Source: Clostridium sp. AN503 (GTDB lineage: Bacteria; Bacillota; Clostridia; Lachnospirales; Lachnospiraceae). From it: a stretch of 64,000 nt of DNA. The notes under the pieces were generated by a model. The model did no database searches. It was given only the letters and a program-made list of their open reading frames with translations, and was not told the DNA's origin. The stretch covers positions 1,984,001 to 2,048,000 of the forward strand of contig NZ_JBFDTP010000002.1 of NCBI RefSeq assembly GCF_040719375.1. The letters run 5' to 3'. This document shows, piece after piece, positions 26,993 to 35,231 of this stretch. The number at the start of each line of letters is the position of its first letter. Within the stretch, counting starts at the first letter, position 1. The position numbers were made by a program, and so were the translations under genes.

Positions 26993-27784
26993 TTACTTTC
27001 GCACCTCTAAATATTCCTTGTATACCTCGCCCCAGATATAGGACTTCAGATCCAAAAACGGCAGTTCCATCTTCATCTCCTGGGTACGCGGATATGGCAG
27101 GTTAATATCCACGATCTTCTTGATCCGACCTGGCCTGGCGCTCATGATGATGACCTTAGTCGCCAGAATGACAGCCTCCTCCACATCATGAGTGATGAAG
27201 AAACAGGTTTTCTTTTCCTCCTGCCAGGTTTTAATCAGCTCCGACTGAAGCTGAGTTCTGGTCTGGGCATCCAGCGCTCCAAACGGCTCATCCATAAGAA
27301 GCACCTCGGGCTGTACCGCATAGGCCCTGGCGATTGCCACACGTTGCTTCATACCTCCAGAAAGCTCTTTGGGGTAAGCATCCACAAAGTCTTCCAGCTC
27401 TACCATCTTTATGTATTTCATTGCGACCTTCCGAGCCTCGTCGTCGCTCATGCCTTTTAGCTTCAAACCGAACATAACATTTTTGATTACGGTCAGCCAG
27501 GGAAACAGTGCATACTGCTGGAACACTACGCCACGCTCGGTCCCCGTACCTTCCACCTTGTTCCCATCCACATATACAGCGCCGGATGTAGGTTCCAAAA
27601 GACCGGCGATGATATTTAAAAGTGTGGATTTGCCGCATCCAGAGGGACCCACCACACAGACAAACTCATTTTCCATGATATCCAGGTCGATTCCGTTCAG
27701 GGCGATCATCTTCCCCTTGCGGCCTTCGTATATCTTTTCTACGTGATCGATCTTTACTTTTACACGTCTCTCGTCTCCTGCCAT
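26993..27784 (-). CDS. ABC transporter ATP-binding protein (SsuB/TauB type)
   Basis: 263 residues. Walker A GPSGCGKST, Q-loop QQYALFPWL, signature LSGGMKQRVAIARA, Walker B VLLMDEPFGALD and switch His in FFITHDVEEAV are all intact. Closest in layout to nitrate/sulfonate/taurine ATPases. The start at 27784 lies inside the end of the permease gene (25-bp overlap), with AAGGAAG upstream, so permease and ATPase are coupled. It energises the importer formed with the permease and binding protein beside it. Confidence 0.92.
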   Translation of the reverse strand: MAGDERRVKVKIDHVEKIYEGRKGKMIALNGIDLDIMENEFVCVVGPSGCGKSTLLNIIAGLLEPTSGAVYVDGNKVEGTGTERGVVFQQYALFPWLTVIKNVMFGLKLKGMSDDEARKVAMKYIKMVELEDFVDAYPKELSGGMKQRVAIARAYAVQPEVLLMDEPFGALDAQTRTQLQSELIKTWQEEKKTCFFITHDVEEAVILATKVIIMSARPGRIKKIVDINLPYPRTQEMKMELPFLDLKSYIWGEVYKEYLEVRK

Positions 27785-28566
27785 CCTGTGAACTTCCTTT
27801 CCAGATATTTAATAATCTTTTCACTGGTGATACCGATAATACCGATAATGATGATATAAAGCAGCATCGGAGCCACTTCAAACGTATTATTCAGGGAACG
27901 TATCCTCATACCAAGACCTGCCATAGCTCCTGTGGACTCCGCAGCGATCAGAGTCGTCAGTGCAACAGAAACCCCGAGGCGAACTGCTGTGATGATAAAC
28001 GGAGTCGTCGCCGGGAAAATGACTTTCACAAAAATATCCCGGTCCTTCGCTCCCAATACCCTTGCTGCCTTGATTAGAGTCTCATCCACGTTCCGAACCC
28101 CCTGATAGATGGTAACCGTCATGATCAGGAAGGTAGCCATCCAGATCACAATCACCTGCGGCTTGCGGCCGACACCCGCAGAGAGTACCACCAGCGGTAC
28201 ATAAGCCAGCGGCGGGATATTGCGGATAAACTGAATCCATGGCTCCACAACATATCGAACCGGTCTGTACCATGCCATCAAAAATGCAACTGGGACCGAT
28301 GAGACAAACCCGAAAACAAACCCCAGTGCAACCGAGATCATACTGCTGCTAAAATCATTCCATAACACTCCGCGTTCCACCATGGTCTTCAGTGACCCAA
28401 GCACTTCCGGTGCAAATGGAAAACTGCGCGCCGTCCTGGGATTTACGGAAAGAAACTTCCACAAAACCATAGCTGTCAAAAATGAGATCAGAAGCCATCC
28501 CCCATTCGGGATCCTGCTGATGATGTCCTGGTCTCTTTCTTTTTTCTTCTTTTTTTCAGAAGACAT
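27760..28566 (-). CDS. ABC transporter permease (SsuC/TauC type)
   Basis: 268 residues with about six membrane helices. The cytoplasmic EAA loop reads EAA-like around KAARVLGAKDRDIFVKVIFPATTPF, with the conserved Gly and the following PF. WIQFIRNIPPLAYVPLVVLSAG is typical of the SsuC/TauC branch. The highly charged N-terminus (KKKKKERDQD) is cytoplasmic. It is the first gene of the nine-gene operon, with AGGAGG six bases before ATG. Confidence 0.9.
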   Translation of the reverse strand: MSSEKKKKKERDQDIISRIPNGGWLLISFLTAMVLWKFLSVNPRTARSFPFAPEVLGSLKTMVERGVLWNDFSSSMISVALGFVFGFVSSVPVAFLMAWYRPVRYVVEPWIQFIRNIPPLAYVPLVVLSAGVGRKPQVIVIWMATFLIMTVTIYQGVRNVDETLIKAARVLGAKDRDIFVKVIFPATTPFIITAVRLGVSVALTTLIAAESTGAMAGLGMRIRSLNNTFEVAPMLLYIIIIGIIGITSEKIIKYLERKFTGWQETRDV

Positions 28567-28640
28567 GTTTTTTCCTCCTGCTTGAATTTTTCTTTGATTT
28601 TTGTCACTTTTCCCGACATTATCCTTGCTTTTATACTTTG

Positions 28641-28669
28641 ATTATAACATATTAGCCAACAAAATCACG
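28641..28669 (-). promoter_or_regulatory. Promoter of the catabolic operon
   Basis: A perfect TATAAT is at 28641-28646 on the minus strand. The -35 region (28664-28669, CGTGAT) is poor. The start is 75 bp upstream of the permease gene, and the nearest LacI-type palindrome begins 12 bp upstream of the -35. Confidence 0.55.
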
Positions 28670-28680
28670 TTGTTTTTACC

Positions 28681-28690
28681 CAAACGTTTG
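28681..28690. promoter_or_regulatory. LacI-family operator O1
   Basis: Perfect palindrome CAAACGTTTG with the central CG typical of LacI/GalR operators, next to the promoter of the importer operon. Identical to O2, with 37 bp between centres. Confidence 0.8.
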
Positions 28691-28717
28691 CCTTGGTGTT
28701 TTTGTATAAATTTGGCT

Positions 28718-28727
28718 CAAACGTTTG
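28718..28727. promoter_or_regulatory. LacI-family operator O2
   Basis: Second copy of CAAACGTTTG, lying about 36 bp upstream of the -10 of the LacI gene (TATACT at 28763-28768). It fits autoregulation, or looping with O1. Confidence 0.8.
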
Positions 28728-28817
28728 TGCAAACTGCGCTGTTTTTTCTGCCGGGAATCCGTTATACTATAAGAAATCATGTATCAGAAGACAGGATAAC
28801 TATGAGAGGGGGATTTC

Positions 28818-29873
28818 ATGACACTGAAAGAAATTGCTGCGGAAGCCGGTGTTTCCATCTCCACCGTCTCCCGCGTCATCAACAAGAGCAGTAAATCGCC
28901 TGCCAGCCAGGAAGTCCAGGACCGGATCTGGGAGATTGTGCGCCGCACCGGCTACACGCCCAACAGCACTGCAAGGGACTTAAAAAAAGGAAATCCAGGC
29001 AGCGCAGAACCGCCCTCACGTTCCATAGCCTGCCTGTTTGCCAGAGTAGCGGATACTGAAACCGATACCTTTTTCTCATCCCTCGCCAGAAGCATTGAAA
29101 AAGAGGCATTCCGCCACAACTACATTTTGAAATATACCTTCACTGCATTCGACATCCATCATCCCAGCACATTCCGGCTCATTACGGACAACCATGTGGA
29201 CGGTGTCGCAGTTCTTGGACGCTGTGACAAGCAGCTTCTGAAATTCTTAAAACAGTATTTCAAATATGTAGCGTACACTGGCTTAAACAACCTGGAAGCT
29301 AAATACGATCAGATTATCTGTGATGGCTGCCAGGCCAGCATCAGCGCCATCCGGCATCTGATCAGTCTGGGCCACAAACGAATCAGCTATATTGGAGAGG
29401 TGGAGAATGAAGACCGCTACCGGGGTTACTGCATGGCTATGAATGAGGCACGGCTACCAGTGCGTAAGGAACTGGTCATCAATGTCCATCTCTCCTCAGA
29501 AGGCGGCTATCGGGGCGCCAACACCCTGCTGGATAAAGACTGTGAAGTCACCGCTATTTTCTGTGCCAATGACAATACTGCCATCGGCGCCATGAGAGCC
29601 GTCAAGGAACATGGCCTGTCTATCCCGGAAGACATCTCTGTCATCAGTATTGATGATATTGATACCGCCCAGTACTTAACTCCCATGCTGACCACCGTAC
29701 ACATCCCGGTTGAGGACATGGGAAAAATGGCTGCAAAAACTTTGATTGACCGGATTGAGGGAGGACATACACTCCCCATGAAGATCAATCTGCCCTACTA
29801 TATTGCCAACCGGGAAAGCTGCGGCCCCTGCACAGAATATGGACACAAACGCAGAAAACAGACCATTATCTAA
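28818..29873 (+). CDS. LacI/GalR-family transcriptional regulator
   Basis: 351 residues. The N-terminal helix-turn-helix TLKEIAAEAGVSISTVSRVIN and the hinge YTPNSTARDLKKG are standard LacI/GalR. The rest is a periplasmic-binding-like effector domain with DGVAVLG, RHLISLGHKRISYIG, AIFCANDNTAIGAM, and the C-terminal TTVHIPVEDMG. It is divergent from the ABC/Nag operon with two identical operators between, so it is very likely the operon's repressor, responding to a sugar-like ligand. GAGGGGG precedes the start. Confidence 0.93.
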   Translation: MTLKEIAAEAGVSISTVSRVINKSSKSPASQEVQDRIWEIVRRTGYTPNSTARDLKKGNPGSAEPPSRSIACLFARVADTETDTFFSSLARSIEKEAFRHNYILKYTFTAFDIHHPSTFRLITDNHVDGVAVLGRCDKQLLKFLKQYFKYVAYTGLNNLEAKYDQIICDGCQASISAIRHLISLGHKRISYIGEVENEDRYRGYCMAMNEARLPVRKELVINVHLSSEGGYRGANTLLDKDCEVTAIFCANDNTAIGAMRAVKEHGLSIPEDISVISIDDIDTAQYLTPMLTTVHIPVEDMGKMAAKTLIDRIEGGHTLPMKINLPYYIANRESCGPCTEYGHKRRKQTII

Positions 29874-29905
29874 ATTATTTATTCTAAGAAAGGAACCGAA
29901 GTATT

Positions 29906-30790
29906 ATGATCATTACAATTCATGACAACCACTCCACCGTCTCCATCGATACCATGGGCGCACAGCTCATCTCCTTCCAGGATGCCGCCGGAAAAGAATA
30001 CATCTGGCAGAGAGATCCCGCCTTCTGGCCGCGCTGCTCCCCGCTTCTCTTCCCCGCAGTGGGCAACAGCCGAGAAGGAAAGACCATGTTTGACGGGGTC
30101 TGGTATGACCTGCCGAAGCACGGCTTCTGCAAGGAATCGGATTTTGAAGTAGCTGCACAGTCTGAAAGCGAGGCCGTCTTCCGACTGGCTTCCAATGAAA
30201 TGACCCGAAAGCATTACCCGTATGACTTTGTCTTAAGCCTGGCTTACCATTTAAAGGACGGCGTCCTCTCCATGACCTATCAGGTCACGAACCCGCAGGA
30301 CACCCCGCTCCCCTACTGCATCGGCGCCCATCCCGGCTTTGTCTGTCCCATGGAGGAGGGTGCGTCCTTTGAGGATTATGAGCTGGAATTTGAAGAGGAC
30401 GAGAGCACCTCTTCCATAGTCTATGATCTGGAGAACATGCAGTTTGACGTGAGCCGCCATCTGGTCTCTCTTGAAGGTACCCGCGTGGTCCCGCTGCGCT
30501 ACGGCCTGTTCGACCAGGACGCCGTATACTTTAACGAGATCCGGTCCCGGAAGGTCTCCCTGATCCACAGGGAAAGCCGGAAAGGGATCCAGGTTGCTTA
30601 TCCGGGCTTTTCCTCCGTAGCGTTCTGGACCCCGGACCACAAACAGGCTCCATTTCTCTGCATCGAACCGTGGAACGGCTCCGCCATCCGCTCCGACGAG
30701 GATGATGAATTCCTCCACAAACATGATGTGCAGATCCTGGGTGCGGGAGAAAGCCGGAGCCATCTGCTGGAGATCCGGATCTTAAATTAA
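29906..30790 (+). CDS. Aldose 1-epimerase family protein (LacX-like)
   Basis: 294 residues. Mutarotase-like fold with RCSPLLFPAVGNSREGK, LPKHGFCKESDFEV (His), CIGAHPGFVCPM (His) and the C-terminal CIEPWNGSAI. It matches the LacX-like branch of aldose 1-epimerases, which interconvert alpha and beta anomers of a pyranose. It follows the lacI-like gene by 32 bp with AAAGGAACCG upstream, so both form one transcript divergent from the catabolic operon. This supports an aldose as the imported compound. Confidence 0.9.
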   Translation: MIITIHDNHSTVSIDTMGAQLISFQDAAGKEYIWQRDPAFWPRCSPLLFPAVGNSREGKTMFDGVWYDLPKHGFCKESDFEVAAQSESEAVFRLASNEMTRKHYPYDFVLSLAYHLKDGVLSMTYQVTNPQDTPLPYCIGAHPGFVCPMEEGASFEDYELEFEEDESTSSIVYDLENMQFDVSRHLVSLEGTRVVPLRYGLFDQDAVYFNEIRSRKVSLIHRESRKGIQVAYPGFSSVAFWTPDHKQAPFLCIEPWNGSAIRSDEDDEFLHKHDVQILGAGESRSHLLEIRILN

Positions 30791-30833
30791 CTGACTCTGC
30801 TGTTTGAAACCTGACAATATCCTGTATGGCATC

Positions 30834-30890
30834 AAAAAAAGGAACAGCCGGATAACTGATATGTTCAGATATCCTCGCTGTTCCTTTTCT
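30834..30890. terminator. Bidirectional terminator between epimerase and FMN-binding genes
   Basis: GGAACAGC (30841-30848) pairs with GCTGTTCC (30877-30884), with a secondary inner stem. T runs follow on the plus side (TTTTCT) and seven T on the minus side, serving both convergent genes. Confidence 0.8.
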
Positions 30891-30901
30891 ATTGTGTGTA
30901 T

Positions 30902-32902
30902 TTACTCCGCTACAGAGATATTGGCGTCCTTCGCGTTCTTCCAGGAATTGGCGATCGCCCCCAGGATATCCCCATGGGGATCTCTAAGGCTCATGGTCGC
31001 GCCGGAGATCGCATCTAAGTCCGCTCTCTCCGCATCGGTCAGCGCCTCGTATTTCTTCACATCCTCTTCCTTGTCAGAAGTACCGTGCAGCGGTCTGCCG
31101 TTTAAGTCGGAGCAGTACGCATCAAACCATGCGTCCACCTCGTCGGTGGTCATGCCTTTAAACTTCTCCTCAAACAGATTCATCTCGTCTTCCCATGTAC
31201 CAGCGCCAAGCTTGTAGGTGCTGCCGCGCTCGCGTTTGGTCTTCCAGGACTCGATCTGCGCCAGGAAGCTGTCTTCTGTCTGCTCCAGCACAGTATCAAC
31301 CTTCTCGTCATGGTCTTCATCCGCATTGTAGCTGTGTCCCGGGAATCCGGTCAGCTTAGGCATATGCTCGCCGTCATAGTTGGGGGTCGCAACCTCCATC
31401 ACATCCGTGTAGAGAGCCACGATCTTCCCAGCCTCATCAAAGCAGGCGCCTGCCGCCTGGGTATTGAAGCTGTAAACACCGACCTCTTTATCATCCTTAC
31501 CCGGACCTACTCGCCCGGTATTGGTGAAGCCAAGGCCAATCTTTGCCACCTTCTCTGCATCCACCGGTTTCCGGTTCTCATAAGCGCGCACGATCGCTCC
31601 CACAATATTGCCGTGGGCATCGTTTAAGGACATGGTTGCGCCGGAAATGGCATCCAGCTCTGCCTTCTGTTCCTCACTGAGCGCCTCATGCTTCTTGATA
31701 TCTTCTTCCTTATCGGAGGTCCCGTGAAGCGGCCTGCCGTTTAGATCAGAGCAGGATTCTGCGTACCACTGCTCCACCTCTGCCGCGGTCATGCCTTTAA
31801 ACATCTCCTCAAACAGATCCATCTCATCTTCCCAGGTGCCTGAACCCAGCTTGTAAGTGCTGCCGCGCTCACGCTTGGTCTGCCAGGACTCTACCTCTGC
31901 CAGATAGGTGTCATCAGTCTGCTCTAACACTCCGTCAATCTTCTCATCATGATTCTCGTCCACGTTGTAGCTCTGCCCCGGGAATCCGGTCAGATGCGGC
32001 ATATGCTCGCCGTCATAGTTGGGGGTCGCAACCTCCAGCTGGTCTACTTCCAGATCAAGGATCTTTCCGTCATTGTCAAATAAAACATAAGCGACTACTT
32101 CATTGATACTGTATACGCCCACGTCCTGGTCATCCTTGCCCGGGCCAAGGCGTCCATTGGAATAAAAGCCCATCCCGTGTGAAATCCCGGATGCCTGCAC
32201 TTCCTGCGCCGCCTCAGTCTCCTCTGCAGCGGTCTCCTCAGAACCTGATACGGTACCGGCAGCAGCTTTGACTGCTTCAAATACGCCGTTGGAGGTCCAG
32301 GTGGCTCCGGAGACTGCATCCACACCATCCAGCCCTCCGGCTGCCAGGATCGCTTCCTTCAGCGTGTTCATGGCTGCTCCGCCAATCTCCGGCGTCTCGC
32401 TCTCTCCGGTCAGCTCCAGGCCAACGATCTTGCCGCCTGCCAGAGTTACCTGCGCCGTGATCGGGCCGCCGTAGCCCTCCGCCTCGCCGCTTGCAACTGT
32501 AGTCTCCTGGCTTCCCGCCGCAGACCCCATTGCAGACTTGACCGCATCAAATACGCCGTTAGAGGTCCAGGTAGCTCCGGAGACTGCATCTACGCCATCC
32601 AGCCCCTGCGCCGCCAGGATCGCTTCTTTTAAAGTGTTCATGGCTGTTCCGCCAATCTCCGGCGTCTCACTCTCTCCGGTCAGCTCCAGGCCGATGATCT
32701 TGCCTCCCGCCATGGTCACCTCCGCAGTGATCGGCCCTCCGTAGCCTTCCGCTTCCCCTTTCACAACTGTGGTTTCCTGACCTCCTGCCGCATTTTCCAT
32801 GCGTTTACCCTTGATCGCATCATAAGCAGGATTTGCCAACGCGATCACAGCTACAGAAGCAGCTGCCATTACGCCAAGGCCCACAAGATTGCTTTTGTTC
32901 AT
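30902..32902 (-). CDS. Secreted or membrane-anchored tetra-flavin FMN-binding repeat protein
   Basis: 666 residues with an N-terminal hydrophobic anchor (residues 6-24). Two nearly identical 90-residue FMN-binding domains (about 49-126 and 139-216) each end in VSGATWTSNGV. Two 214-residue repeats (about 240-440 and 455-655) each contain DAISGATMSL. SGAT is the site where flavin transferase ApbE attaches FMN to the Thr, so Thr111, 201, 423 and 637 are candidate flavin sites. Such proteins carry electrons outside the membrane, as in Rnf/Nqr and flavin-based extracellular electron transfer. apbE is not in the window. The gene is alone between two terminators or gaps. An AGGG lies before the start. 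Confidence 0.87.
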   Translation of the reverse strand: MNKSNLVGLGVMAAASVAVIALANPAYDAIKGKRMENAAGGQETTVVKGEAEGYGGPITAEVTMAGGKIIGLELTGESETPEIGGTAMNTLKEAILAAQGLDGVDAVSGATWTSNGVFDAVKSAMGSAAGSQETTVASGEAEGYGGPITAQVTLAGGKIVGLELTGESETPEIGGAAMNTLKEAILAAGGLDGVDAVSGATWTSNGVFEAVKAAAGTVSGSEETAAEETEAAQEVQASGISHGMGFYSNGRLGPGKDDQDVGVYSINEVVAYVLFDNDGKILDLEVDQLEVATPNYDGEHMPHLTGFPGQSYNVDENHDEKIDGVLEQTDDTYLAEVESWQTKRERGSTYKLGSGTWEDEMDLFEEMFKGMTAAEVEQWYAESCSDLNGRPLHGTSDKEEDIKKHEALSEEQKAELDAISGATMSLNDAHGNIVGAIVRAYENRKPVDAEKVAKIGLGFTNTGRVGPGKDDKEVGVYSFNTQAAGACFDEAGKIVALYTDVMEVATPNYDGEHMPKLTGFPGHSYNADEDHDEKVDTVLEQTEDSFLAQIESWKTKRERGSTYKLGAGTWEDEMNLFEEKFKGMTTDEVDAWFDAYCSDLNGRPLHGTSDKEEDVKKYEALTDAERADLDAISGATMSLRDPHGDILGAIANSWKNAKDANISVAE

Positions 32903-33044
32903 AGAAATTTCCCTCCGTATGTTTTTCTCTGTATCCTGTTTAAAAATTCAATTATAGCCTATCATTATATAAGATTCTTGTCAATATTTTAACAGCTTAA
33001 TTTCCTGTAAGGATTTCTATTTTCGCAACGCATCCGCCGGTCTG

Positions 33045-34646
33045 TCAGTCCAACGTGGAATGGATCACCAGTACATCCCCGATCTCAAGGACAGTATCTC
33101 CACGCGGTATCACCGTATCCTCCCCGCGCCGGATCAGCACCACCAGCTCCTGCGGGTCTTTTGAGTACTCCGATAAAGTCTTCCCTGCGCACAGATCCCC
33201 TTTCCCAATGGTCTTCTCCAGAAGCTGCACACCGTGTTCATCCTGGTATGCAGGTCCGCTGAGCACAACCCGGTCCCCTTCCAAAAGCTCTGTATCTCCT
33301 CCGGGAATCAGATTGTCCCCGCTGCGGAGGATCAGCACGATCAGAAGCTCCCGCACAAGCCCCAGCTCCGACAGCTTCTTTCCCTCCCATGGATGCCCCG
33401 GTCCAATGGTAAGCTCCATAAACTGCACCGGAACTTCATCCACATAATCCGTAAAAGTCCTGCGCACATCCAGCTCCTCATCGATCATATCAAGACGCTT
33501 TGCCGCCCACGGGATCAGGGTCCCCTGGAATGCGATGGACAGCAGCACGATACAGAAAACAATATGGAAAATATCATCCTTCACATAAGCGTCGCTGACT
33601 GTCGCCATGATCGCAAACACGATGGACGCGGCTCCCCTGAGTCCTGCAAAGGATACCAGGATCTTTTGCTGCATACGGGCGCGGAAGGGAGCCATCAGCA
33701 AAAACACTGCCAGCGGGCGCGCCACAAAGGTCAGGAACAATGCGGCAGCCAGCGCCACACCTGCCACTGCCGGCAGACGGGACGGAAAGGACAAAAGCCC
33801 CAGCAGAAAAAATACAGCCATCTGCATCAGCCCTGTCACACCGTCAAAAAAAGGAACCAGCGTCATTTTATTCTTGATCTTTGAGTTCCCCAATATGATA
33901 CCTACAATATAGACGCTGAGATACCCGTTCCCGCCGATCATGGCCGCCGCCCCATAGGACAAAAGCGCCACCGCAGTCACAAATACCATATCAAATCCCG
34001 CCGCCCCGAACCGGAAACGCCGCAGCATCCACAGGGAAAAAGCCGACATCACAAGGGCAACCAGGATGCCAAAGGCAAACTGGGCAAATACCATCCAGGC
34101 CACCTGCCCCGGGCTGGCGCTTCCCGCCATCACCGTCAGCACTACCACCGTCAGCATATAGGAACAGGGATCGTTGCTGCCGCTCTCCATCTCAAGCAGG
34201 GATGCGGTATTATCCTTCAATCCCAGCTTTTTTGAGCGCAGGATGGAAAACACCGACGCCGCGTCCGTCGAGCTGATGACCGAACCCAGTAAAAAGCTCT
34301 CCATCATTCCCATACCCAGCGCCAGATAACAGAATGCACCGGTGATCCCGGCCGTCAGCGCCACTCCAACGGTAGAAAGGAGGGCTGCCTCCACCGCTAC
34401 GGGCTTTGCCTGTGTCCAGTTGGTCCCGAAACCGCCGTAAAACATGATAAAGATGAGCGCCACAGAACAGACCTGCTCCGCAAATCCAAAATCGCTGAAG
34501 GCGATCTTCCAGATACCGTCGCTGCCGAACAGCATCCCCAGCAGGATGAATGCCAGAAGGATCGGAATCCCCACCCTGTCGGTGATGCGGTTTAAGAACA
34601 CACAGACGAGCATGATACACGCAGCCGTCACCAGAAAGACGGTCAT
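33045..34646 (-). CDS. CPA1-type potassium/proton antiporter with tandem RCK_C domains
   Basis: 533 residues from ATG 34646. The first 390 residues hold about twelve membrane helices of the NhaP/CvrA-like Na+(K+)/H+ exchanger family, including the SSTDAASVFSILR segment with the ion-binding Asp and MESGSNDPCSYML. The cytoplasmic tail contains two successive TrkA-C/RCK_C modules (about 405-470 and 475-530), which in other Firmicutes antiporters bind nucleotides such as c-di-AMP. The start overlaps the nrdG stop as ATGA, with AGGAGGAG upstream, so it is translated with nrdG. A longer reading from 34664 is unlikely because it lacks a binding site. Confidence 0.88.
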   Translation of the reverse strand: MTVFLVTAACIMLVCVFLNRITDRVGIPILLAFILLGMLFGSDGIWKIAFSDFGFAEQVCSVALIFIMFYGGFGTNWTQAKPVAVEAALLSTVGVALTAGITGAFCYLALGMGMMESFLLGSVISSTDAASVFSILRSKKLGLKDNTASLLEMESGSNDPCSYMLTVVVLTVMAGSASPGQVAWMVFAQFAFGILVALVMSAFSLWMLRRFRFGAAGFDMVFVTAVALLSYGAAAMIGGNGYLSVYIVGIILGNSKIKNKMTLVPFFDGVTGLMQMAVFFLLGLLSFPSRLPAVAGVALAAALFLTFVARPLAVFLLMAPFRARMQQKILVSFAGLRGAASIVFAIMATVSDAYVKDDIFHIVFCIVLLSIAFQGTLIPWAAKRLDMIDEELDVRRTFTDYVDEVPVQFMELTIGPGHPWEGKKLSELGLVRELLIVLILRSGDNLIPGGDTELLEGDRVVLSGPAYQDEHGVQLLEKTIGKGDLCAGKTLSEYSKDPQELVVLIRRGEDTVIPRGDTVLEIGDVLVIHSTLD

Positions 34647-35170
34647 AAAAACTCCTCCTGCCATACGGCCTTTCCTGCATCCAGAGAGCGTTTTACATCC
34701 AGAACCCTCTGATTCTCTGAACCGCGGAACTTCAAGCTGAGATTCTTCTTCTCTGCTACGAATCTTCCATCCACCATCACATCAAACAGAGGCACCAGTT
34801 CCCTTGTCGTCTGGTGCTCAGGCATCATCCTGCCCAGGATATCCTTCTCAAAATCATAACCGGTAAAGCACCAGATCGTCTTTTCCGGCAGCCGTTCCCG
34901 CACCTTCTTAATAAAGGGCAGCAGCCGTTCCTGGTTCTGCGGCTCCATCGGTTCTCCCCCGAGCAGCGTCAGCCCTTCTATATAATCATGGTCCAGATAA
35001 CCTATGAGCATTTCCTCCGTCGCCTCCGTAAATGGCTCTCCAAAGTGAAAATCCCACGCTTCCTCATTGAAGCAGTCCCTGCAGCGGTGCGTACACCCGC
35101 TGACAAACAGCGACACACGCACCCCCGGCCCATTGGCGATATCCACCTGCTTAATCGTTGCATAATTCAT
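34643..35170 (-). CDS. nrdG: Anaerobic ribonucleotide reductase-activating radical SAM protein
   Basis: 175 residues. The CxxxCxxC iron-sulfur motif is CTHRCRDC, after NGPGVRVSLFVSGC. It uses S-adenosylmethionine to make the glycyl radical in NrdD. TLLGGEPM is the SAM-binding GGE motif. ATG 35170 (MNYATIKQVDIANGPG) is chosen since GGAGG is eight bases upstream. It lies 61 bp after nrdD and overlaps the antiporter gene by four bases. Confidence 0.96.
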   Translation of the reverse strand: MNYATIKQVDIANGPGVRVSLFVSGCTHRCRDCFNEEAWDFHFGEPFTEATEEMLIGYLDHDYIEGLTLLGGEPMEPQNQERLLPFIKKVRERLPEKTIWCFTGYDFEKDILGRMMPEHQTTRELVPLFDVMVDGRFVAEKKNLSLKFRGSENQRVLDVKRSLDAGKAVWQEEFL

Positions 35171-35231
35171 GCCGCTTTCCTCCATTTTACATTTTCTCTT
35201 TTATCGTCAGCCGGGCTTTCCAGCCCATCCG

